In this document: in pieces, positions 58,392 through 64,000 of the stretch | Layout: each line of letters begins with the position of its first letter | Numbering within the stretch: the first letter of the stretch is position 1 | Assembly (NCBI GenBank): GCA_021772465.1 | Contig: JAJFLX010000011.1 | Location: 1 to 64,000, forward strand | From: Chlamydiota bacterium | Lineage (GTDB): Bacteria; Chlamydiota; Chlamydiia; Chlamydiales; JAAKFR01 | Reading direction: 5' to 3' | DNA length: 64,000 nt | Notes under the pieces: generated by a model | What the model saw: the letters and a program-made list of their open reading frames with translations, nothing else | What the model was told of the DNA's origin: nothing | Database searches by the model: none | Made by a program: the position numbers and the translations under genes

Positions 58392-59648
58392 TTACTGAAC
58401 TTCGATCACGACCTTTTTTTTCTTGCCTACACCGAGAAGAATGTATTGATCACCCACAAGATGTTTTGCTTCAACGACCAGACTAAGATCTGCTACTTTT
58501 TGGTTGTTGAGATAGGTTCCCCCACTCATAACCATCCTGCGCGCCTCTCCTTTACTGCTCAGCATGCCCGTCTTGGTGAGCAGCTCAACAAACGGAGTGC
58601 CCAAGACCTCCTCGCGAGAAAAGGTGTGGCTTGGCATCTCCTGGGCCATCGCTTTAAGAGTTGAACTCTCCAAAATAGTCTCTCCGCCAGGTCTTGCAGC
58701 CGCTGTGATTCTCAATGCCTCTTCAACTCCTGCGTCGCCATGCACTAAACGCGTGACATCTTCAGCTAAAATCCGCTGGGCTGTGTTGGGAACATAAGAG
58801 TCCCTTTTCATTGAAGCCTCGAGCTCTTCTATCTCTTTAAGCTCTTTGAAGGTAAAAATACGAAGCAGCTTCCCAACATCCTCATCGGGCATACGAAAAA
58901 GGTATTGATAGAAATCATAAGAGGGGAGTTTATCGCTGTTGAGCCAAACCGCTCCTTCCTCACTTTTGCCGAATTTCTTACCATCGCTACGGGTAAGAAG
59001 AGGCCATGTCATTCCATGAACAGCTCCCCCACTCACTTTACGTATAAGCTCGGTCCCAGCAGTAATGTTACCCCACTGGTCACTCCCCCCCATCTGCAAA
59101 TTGACTCCATGATTTTGATGGAGATAGAGAAAGTCATACGCTTGAAGCAGCTGGTAGCTAAATTCTGTGTAGCTGATGCCAGACTCTGAGGCCAGTCTGG
59201 ACTTGATGCTCTCTTTAGCTAGCATGGGCCCCACCCTGAAATGTTTGCCCACATCGCGCAAAAAATCGATGTAGCCAATCTTTCCAAACCAATCGTAATT
59301 GTTTACAAAAGTAAAATCTGAGCCAAGGACCGCTTGCAGTGAGCGACGAATTCCCTCTAGATTTACCGCAAGAGCCTCGGCATCGAGGAGATTGCGCTCA
59401 ATACTTTTGCCCGACGGGTCCCCTATCATCCCCGTAGCTCCACCAACGAGCGCTATAGGATGATGACCACATTTTTGGAACCACGCAAGTGCCATGATGC
59501 CCACCAAATTCCCGAGGTGCAAGCTATCCGAGGTAGGGTCGAAGCCAACGTAGATTGTCATCTCTTTCTCGGTGAGTGTATCAAGCTCATGGCTCGTCAT
59601 GTTGTCGATAAACCCCCGCTCTTTCAGCACCTTGATAATATTTTCCAT
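58392..59648 (-). CDS. tyrS: Tyrosyl-tRNA synthetase
   Basis: 418 residues, class Ic synthetase. HIGH-type motif H44-L-G-N47, the tyrosine-binding YQLLQAYDF and QMGGSDQWGNI blocks, the KMSKS equivalent KKFGKS, and a C-terminal S4 RNA-binding domain (SKGEARRMVMSGGTYLNN). Homologue of CT062. Charges the tRNA-Tyr found at 679-761. Confidence 0.97.
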   Translation of the reverse strand: MENIIKVLKERGFIDNMTSHELDTLTEKEMTIYVGFDPTSDSLHLGNLVGIMALAWFQKCGHHPIALVGGATGMIGDPSGKSIERNLLDAEALAVNLEGIRRSLQAVLGSDFTFVNNYDWFGKIGYIDFLRDVGKHFRVGPMLAKESIKSRLASESGISYTEFSYQLLQAYDFLYLHQNHGVNLQMGGSDQWGNITAGTELIRKVSGGAVHGMTWPLLTRSDGKKFGKSEEGAVWLNSDKLPSYDFYQYLFRMPDEDVGKLLRIFTFKELKEIEELEASMKRDSYVPNTAQRILAEDVTRLVHGDAGVEEALRITAAARPGGETILESSTLKAMAQEMPSHTFSREEVLGTPFVELLTKTGMLSSKGEARRMVMSGGTYLNNQKVADLSLVVEAKHLVGDQYILLGVGKKKKVVIEVQ

Positions 59649-59680
59649 CTCTCGCGTTCCGTAGAATTTAGTGATCTGGT

Positions 59681-59710
59681 ACTATACGGTTTTATAGGGT
59701 CACATGTAAA
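59681..59710 (-). promoter_or_regulatory. Promoter of tyrS
   Basis: Minus strand TTTACA (59705-59710), 18-base spacer, TATAGT (59681-59686), 32 bases before the tyrS ATG. Confidence 0.45.
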
Positions 59711-59723
59711 GGAGCTTCAGAGA

Positions 59724-60086
59724 ATGGCGCAATCTGAAAACAGGGTGTTAGAGTACCCCGAAAATTACGAAGAGATGGTCAAAAAGCTGCAAGAGCGTGA
59801 AGAAGAGCAAGTCAAGAAATTGATGCTCAAGAAGAAGGCTGCCTCTGTTGAGGATCTCGAGAAGATTGCAAACGATGCCCTGAGCAGACGACAAGGACGC
59901 GTATCTCGTGAGCATAAATCGCTTAAAGACCTCACCATCATCCGAGACTCGATATCTGAAGACGTGCTCCAACTCAAAGCAAAGCTTGAGCAAGAGATCA
60001 ATGAGCTTGCACAGCAAGTCCTGAACCGCCTCCCCCATCACCCTCACCTTAAGGAAAAACTCAAAGGTCGGATCAAACCTCGGTAA
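59724..60086 (+). CDS. Small coiled-coil protein of unknown function
   Basis: 120 residues, charged and almost wholly helical; heptad-like segments at about 14-45 (EEMVKKLQEREEEQVKKLML) and 70-100 (DSISEDVLQLKAKLEQEINE). The ATG at 59724 has a GGAG 9 bases before; the frame upstream is antisense to tyrS and was not used. No known family recognised. It ends one base before the convergent Nif3 gene. Confidence 0.6.
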   Translation: MAQSENRVLEYPENYEEMVKKLQEREEEQVKKLMLKKKAASVEDLEKIANDALSRRQGRVSREHKSLKDLTIIRDSISEDVLQLKAKLEQEINELAQQVLNRLPHHPHLKEKLKGRIKPR

Positions 60087-60087
60087 G

Positions 60088-60825
60088 TTAGAAGGGATTT
60101 GGGATATCGAGAAATTCGCAAGAGAGTTTAAGATCGCTTTGAATGTAATCGGCTAGAGCGAGAGGACCCACCCTCTCCGTTGCGCTATGGCCCATAGCAA
60201 TGAAATGGATGCCCTCCTCATAAGCTACAGACCATGCAGGCTCATCAAAATTCCCTGTGATGAAGCAATCGACGCCTGCTTTAGCAGCCCGGCTAAGTTC
60301 TTTGTAAGCGCCCCCTGAGATCAAGGCTGCAGATGCGATCATCTCACTCCCTCCTAGAGCAAAAGCAGCAGAATGGTCATAAAATGATTCAAGCTCAGCT
60401 ACAAACGCTTTAATAGGGATGGGGCTCACTTCTCCTCTGACCCCAATTTCGGTAAACTCATCGAGCGCGCTCCAACCCAATTGGCGCGCAGCGCCCCAGT
60501 TGTTCCCCACCTCACGATGAGCATCGAGGGGCAAATGGTAAGCGAAAAGGGAGATTCCACAATCGACCAAATACTTGATTTTCCTCATTTTACTACCAAC
60601 AAGTGGGTAGGGATCCCGATTCCAAAAAAGGCCGTGATGAACGATAAGCGCATCGATATTTCTCTTGGCAGCAGCTTGGAGGGTTTGCTCATTTGCCGAG
60701 ACAGCGGTCGCCACTTTCTGAATTTCTTTTCTCCCCTCCACTTGAAGCCCATTTGGACAATAATCTTGAAAAAGCTCGACTGCAAGGTAGGTGTTGAGCT
60801 GCTTCTCAAATTCCACTAGTTCCAT
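60088..60825 (-). CDS. Nif3/YbgI family dinuclear-metal protein
   Basis: 245 residues of the DUF34 / GTP cyclohydrolase I type 2-like family. Metal ligands are visible in VHHGLFW (H-H), LPLDAH and, near the C terminus, GHSATERVG (H and E). Forms hexameric toroids; the function is unsettled. The ATG at 60825 has AAAGGA upstream. Its promoter overlaps that of the divergent rpiA. Confidence 0.88.
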   Translation of the reverse strand: MELVEFEKQLNTYLAVELFQDYCPNGLQVEGRKEIQKVATAVSANEQTLQAAAKRNIDALIVHHGLFWNRDPYPLVGSKMRKIKYLVDCGISLFAYHLPLDAHREVGNNWGAARQLGWSALDEFTEIGVRGEVSPIPIKAFVAELESFYDHSAAFALGGSEMIASAALISGGAYKELSRAAKAGVDCFITGNFDEPAWSVAYEEGIHFIAMGHSATERVGPLALADYIQSDLKLSCEFLDIPNPF

Positions 60826-60835
60826 CTTTTTTCCT

Positions 60836-60864
60836 TTGACCTTGGGTTCCTCTTCGACTATATA
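60836..60864 (+). promoter_or_regulatory. Promoter of rpiA
   Basis: TTGACC (60836-60841), 17-base spacer, TATATA (60859-60864). The ATG at 60875 is 10 bases further on with no Shine-Dalgarno, so a leader of at most about 4 bases is expected. Confidence 0.6.
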
Positions 60865-60885
60865 AACTTTTGAAATGAAACTCAA
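60857..60885 (-). promoter_or_regulatory. Promoter of the Nif3 gene, overlapping the rpiA promoter
   Basis: Minus strand TTGAGT (60880-60885), 17-base spacer, TATAGT (60857-60862). Its -10 box shares bases with the rpiA -10 box and its -35 box lies in the first codons of rpiA. Confidence 0.5.
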
Positions 60886-61588
60886 TCGCGACACCCAACT
60901 CGAGATCAAGCAAGCAGTCGGTAAGAGAGCCGCATCACTTGTTGAAGAAGGGATGCTTGTCGGTCTAGGTACTGGCACTACAGCCTCGTACTTTATCGAC
61001 AGTTTGATTAATAGGTGTCAGGAGGGGCTCAAAATTACTGCGGTCTCCTCCTCTGTTCGCTCTCTAGAGAAAGCCAAAGCGGGTGGAATTCCTGTTTTGA
61101 GCATGGATCAAGTCACCCTCATTGATCTCACAGTAGATGGCGCCGATGAAGTCGACCCGAAATTTCGCATGATCAAAGGGGGCGGTGGAGCCCATGTGAG
61201 GGAAAAAATCCTTGCAAGCACCAGCAAAGAGATGGTCGTAATTGTAGACGAGAGCAAATTAGTCCCCACATTGGGTCAATTTGGACTCCCTGTTGAAGTT
61301 CTCTCCTTTGGCTACAGTGCTACAGTTGCAAAAATTGAAAAGCACGGCTACAAGGGCGAGTTGCGTAAACAAAATGATGAGCTTTATGTAACGGACAACC
61401 AAAACTTCATCTTCGATATCCACTTCCCCCAAGCTTTTTCTGACCCAGCGAAGGATCACGATACTCTCGTCAATCTTCCTGGCGTCGTTGATACCGGTTT
61501 TTTTCTCAATCTCCCACTGCGGGTGCTCGTAGGTTATAGAGATGGAACTGTCGATTTTTTATCAGAGGAGCCATGGAAGAAACCCTAG
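60875..61588 (+). CDS. rpiA: Ribose-5-phosphate isomerase A
   Basis: Interconverts ribose-5-phosphate and ribulose-5-phosphate. 237 residues with VGLGTGTTASYFID, TVDGADEVDP and the active-site KGGGGAHVREKI. The N-terminal MKLNRD places the start at 60875, next to the promoter. Overlaps the next gene by 16 bases. Homologue of CT213. Confidence 0.95.
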   Translation: MKLNRDTQLEIKQAVGKRAASLVEEGMLVGLGTGTTASYFIDSLINRCQEGLKITAVSSSVRSLEKAKAGGIPVLSMDQVTLIDLTVDGADEVDPKFRMIKGGGGAHVREKILASTSKEMVVIVDESKLVPTLGQFGLPVEVLSFGYSATVAKIEKHGYKGELRKQNDELYVTDNQNFIFDIHFPQAFSDPAKDHDTLVNLPGVVDTGFFLNLPLRVLVGYRDGTVDFLSEEPWKKP

Positions 61589-61992
61589 AACTCATTCCCG
61601 TGACCTTCGAAAAAGTGCTCTCGACGCGCACCTATACTTGTGTAGTTCTAGTCACTGATAAGCACCGTTTTGCCATCTATACCGACCCCGCGAGTGGCAA
61701 AGCTATGCAAGCCTACCTTTCCTCCACGACGCGAGCGAGACCTGATACTCACGACCTGCTCAACCAGATTTTTCGGGGTTTAGATATCAAACTCAAACAG
61801 ATTGTAATTAACGATCTAGAAGATACTATCTACTTCGGTCGTCTTTTTATTGAACAACAAATCGGGGATGTGCTCCACATCGTAGAGATTGATGCACGCC
61901 CGAGCGACTGCATTACCCTAGCACTTCAGCACAAAGTTCCCGTTTTCTGCTCTACTAGTGTACTTGAAAAAACTATCCCTTATGCTGAATAA
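61573..61992 (+). CDS. Bifunctional nuclease (BFN) domain protein, DUF151
   Basis: 139 residues. The BFN signature is clear: LVTDKHRFAIYTDPASGKA near the N terminus and ARPSDCITLALQHKVPVF towards the end. Family members from plants and bacteria have been reported to cut RNA and DNA; the bacterial role is uncertain. The 16-base overlap with rpiA shows joint translation. Comparable to a conserved neighbour of rpiA in Chlamydia. Confidence 0.85.
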   Translation: MEETLELIPVTFEKVLSTRTYTCVVLVTDKHRFAIYTDPASGKAMQAYLSSTTRARPDTHDLLNQIFRGLDIKLKQIVINDLEDTIYFGRLFIEQQIGDVLHIVEIDARPSDCITLALQHKVPVFCSTSVLEKTIPYAE

Positions 61993-62039
61993 AATATTTG
62001 ATTGACTCCATTTGATAGCATCATGTAGCTTGGGCTCTC

Positions 62040-62327
62040 ATGACAACAAAACAGAGTGCAGTTAAAGGCTTTTTTATTGTGATTAATGAAAAAGGACTCC
62101 ATACTCGCCCGTCAACAGAATTGGTAAAGTGCGCAGCTTCGTTTAGGGCTCAAGTCAACCTTGTCCACAACAAGCAGGTCGTGAATGCGAAATCCCTGCT
62201 AGGCATTCTCACACTCGCCGCAACGCGTGGTTCTCGAATTACAGTGGAGGCGGAAGGTGAAGATGCAAAAGAGGCTGTTGATAGCATAGTAGAACTCGCT
62301 CGCAACAAATTTTATATTCACTACTAA
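62040..62327 (+). CDS. ptsH: Phosphocarrier protein HPr
   Basis: 95 residues. The phosphorylated histidine is H21 in EKGLHTRPS; the regulatory serine site is S52 in NAKSLLGILTL. Both the PTS site and the HPr-kinase-type site are kept. The gene stands between the BFN gene and pepF, with no ptsI in view. Chlamydiae use HPr chiefly for regulation because they have few sugar PTS enzymes. Confidence 0.93.
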   Translation: MTTKQSAVKGFFIVINEKGLHTRPSTELVKCAASFRAQVNLVHNKQVVNAKSLLGILTLAATRGSRITVEAEGEDAKEAVDSIVELARNKFYIHY

Positions 62328-64000
62328 ATGACTCTTTCTCGATCCGCCACACAAGATCAAGACAAATGGAATGTCGAAGCTCTCTACCCCTCCTATGAGG
62401 CGTGGGAAAAGGCTTTTCAACAAGCGAGTGAATCGCCCTCAAAACCCCGCTGGCTTTCGCTTTCGGCGCTTCAGGGGAAATTAGGTGAAAGTCCAGCTAC
62501 TTTGCTAGCAACGCTTGAAAAAAGCGCGCAAATCAGCCGAGAACTCGAAAAACTTCATACCTATGCTCACCTTCGTCATGACGAGGATATCACAGACAAC
62601 ACCTTCAAGGGCGCCTACCAGAAAATCATGGCCCTCATCTCCGACTTTGAGCAAGAGAGCTCATGGATAGAGCCCGAAATTTTAGCGCTTGATCCCACTC
62701 AGATTGATGACTACCTCCGCTCGGATCTACTGGTCGACTACAAGTTTCATCTTGAAAAGATCATCCGTATGCGTCCTCATACCCTCCCAGCGGATCAAGA
62801 AGTGCTTCTTGCAAAAGCGGGTCGTCCTTTGCAAGCCCCTCCTAACGCCTTCTCAGCACTGAACAATGCAGACTTAAAATTCGGTCGCATCGAAGACGGC
62901 TCAGGAGAAGAGCATGAGCTCACCCATGGTCTCTATCAGCTCTACCTTCGCTCATCCGACCGAGTGCTCCGTAAAAACGCTTTTAAGCAAATGCACGGTA
63001 GTTTCAAAGGTTTTGAAAACACCTTCTCCGAGCTTCTACACGGCCAGATTCAGGCGCACCTCTTTAACTCTGAGGCGCGCAGCTACTCGAGTTGTCTTGA
63101 AGCTGCACTTTTCAGCAAAAGGATTCCCCTTTCCGTTTATCACTCTCTGATCCGAGCTGTCCGCTCTGGGCTTGGCTCTCTTCACCGCTATGTCGCGCTT
63201 CGCAAGAAGATCCTCGGCGTTTCAGAACTCCATCTCTATGATCTCTACGTTCCTTTGGTACCTAGCAAAGAGATCAAAATGGATTACTCTCAAGCAGAGC
63301 AACTTGTGATTGATTCTGTAGCTCCACTTGGCACTGACTACCAATCGAATTTGCGCCAAGGGCTCCTAGAGGAGCGGTGGGTCGATCGCTTTGAAAACAA
63401 AAATAAACGATCGGGAGCCTATTCAAGTGGGTGTTTTGATAGCTACCCCTACATTCTTTTGAATTTCAAGGGGATCTTACGTGACACCTTCACGCTCGCC
63501 CATGAGGCTGGCCACAGCATGCACTCACATCTCAGCCGCACTCATCAACCTTATCACTACTCCCACTACCCTATCTTTGTGGCTGAGGTCGCCTCTACCT
63601 TCAACGAAGAGCTCCTCATGCACTTGATGCTCGATCAAACTCGAGATAAAGAGGAGCGGCTCTACCTCATCAACGAGAAGATGGAAGATATTCGCGCGAC
63701 TCTCTTCCGTCAGACGATGTTTGCAGAATTTGAGCTCAAGATCCACGAGCTTGCAGAGTCGAATACTCCCATCACCCCGCATCTTTTGAGCGAGCTCTAT
63801 CATCAGCTTAATGTTGACTACTTTGGCCCCGAAGCTTCTATCGATGAAGAGATCTCTATCGAGTGGGCCCGTATTCCCCACTTCTACTACAATTTTTACG
63901 TCTATCAGTATGCAACCGGTATCAGCGCTGCGCTCACGCTTGCTGAAAAGGTCCTCCGTGGAGATCAGACGGCTAGAGACAACTACCTTGCTTTCCTTCG
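62328..64000 (+). CDS. pepF: Oligoendopeptidase F, 3' part beyond the window
   Basis: The ATG at 62328 follows the ptsH stop directly. 557 codons are present before the window edge, close to the full family length of about 600. The M3 zinc motif HEAGH is at residues 392-396 (AHEAGHSMHSHL), the third ligand lies in FVAEVASTFNE, and RIPHFYYNFYVYQYATG near the end is a PepF hallmark. Degrades oligopeptides in the cytoplasm. Homologue of CT112. Confidence 0.93.
   Translation, partial: MTLSRSATQDQDKWNVEALYPSYEAWEKAFQQASESPSKPRWLSLSALQGKLGESPATLLATLEKSAQISRELEKLHTYAHLRHDEDITDNTFKGAYQKIMALISDFEQESSWIEPEILALDPTQIDDYLRSDLLVDYKFHLEKIIRMRPHTLPADQEVLLAKAGRPLQAPPNAFSALNNADLKFGRIEDGSGEEHELTHGLYQLYLRSSDRVLRKNAFKQMHGSFKGFENTFSELLHGQIQAHLFNSEARSYSSCLEAALFSKRIPLSVYHSLIRAVRSGLGSLHRYVALRKKILGVSELHLYDLYVPLVPSKEIKMDYSQAEQLVIDSVAPLGTDYQSNLRQGLLEERWVDRFENKNKRSGAYSSGCFDSYPYILLNFKGILRDTFTLAHEAGHSMHSHLSRTHQPYHYSHYPIFVAEVASTFNEELLMHLMLDQTRDKEERLYLINEKMEDIRATLFRQTMFAEFELKIHELAESNTPITPHLLSELYHQLNVDYFGPEASIDEEISIEWARIPHFYYNFYVYQYATGISAALTLAEKVLRGDQTARDNYLAFL

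Noticed and set aside
59460..59723. Upstream extension of the coiled-coil gene
   Set aside because: It is antisense to the start of tyrS; ATG 59724 has its own ribosome binding site.
1..64000. CRISPR arrays, rRNA genes, riboswitches or phage structural genes
   Set aside because: No regularly spaced repeats, rRNA signatures or conserved riboswitch leaders were seen on reading both strands.

Overview
The window looks like a chromosomal segment of a member of the Chlamydiae outside the genus Chlamydia (an environmental or Parachlamydiales-type lineage). The main evidence is gene order as I recall it from Chlamydia trachomatis. Several blocks match: PP-loop ATPase-surE with ubiA/ubiX (CT217-CT220), rpe-efp-accB-accC (CT121-CT124), NSS symporter (CT231), then transporter/cNMP protein-acpP-fabG-fabD-fabH-recR-bamA-skp-lpxD-hypothetical-pdhABC-glgP (CT234-CT248), and dnaQ-mqnD-mqnB-msbA-accA-hypothetical-HU/IHF (CT261-CT267). 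Futalosine-route menaquinone genes and several small proteins with paired hydrophobic segments (inclusion-membrane, Inc-like) point the same way. No database search was possible; all family names rest on motifs and remembered families.

Layout. 1-850: decayed mobile DNA (start of a probable IS transposase and the C-terminal part of a large serine recombinase) abutting tRNA-Tyr and tRNA-Thr. 0.9-4.5 kb: SEC-C protein, PP-loop ATPase, surE, tRNA-Val, tRNA-Asp, a YitT-type membrane protein and an ankyrin protein. 4.4-9.7 kb: ubiX/ubiA, a LOG-family protein and the rpe-efp-accB-accC operon. 9.8-15.5 kb: an accessory stretch with an NSS symporter and a 31-residue partner, an M29 peptidase, small membrane proteins, a cation-efflux protein, a GT9 glycosyltransferase and a small Inc-like protein. 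15.7-27.4 kb: TLC-like transporter with HEAT repeats plus a cNMP-binding protein, fatty-acid synthesis genes, recR, and the outer-membrane genes bamA-skp-lpxD. 27.5-36.7 kb: pdhABC, a tandem pair of unknown membrane proteins, glgP and a lipase-like protein. 36.7-43.1 kb: a long leftward run with hemL, an ankyrin/Inc-like protein, a ClpP-type NfeD, short NfeD, FloA, an unknown protein and the PLP protein YggS. 43.2-52.9 kb: a rightward run with tamA-tamB, fliO-fliP-fliQ-fliR, a small lipoprotein, dnaQ-like exonuclease, mqnD, mqnB and a large Inc-like protein. 52.9-64 kb: msbA, accA, an L,D-transpeptidase, an unknown protein, HU/IHF, tyrS, then Nif3, rpiA, a bifunctional-nuclease-family protein, ptsH and the start of pepF.

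The genes mainly serve envelope building (fatty acids, lipid A, BamA, TamAB, MsbA, L,D-transpeptidase), central carbon and energy metabolism (PDH, glycogen phosphorylase, RpiA, Rpe, menaquinone) and host interaction (Inc-like and ankyrin proteins). The most unusual feature is the fliO-P-Q-R cluster. It encodes a flagellar-type export gate, including FliO, which non-flagellar type III systems lack; classical Chlamydia do not, to my knowledge, have these four genes. A second pattern is a set of good sigma70-like promoters whose -10 box lies only 7-10 bases before the ATG of rpe, pdhA, rpiA and the gene at 31628-32572, which suggests leaderless mRNAs.
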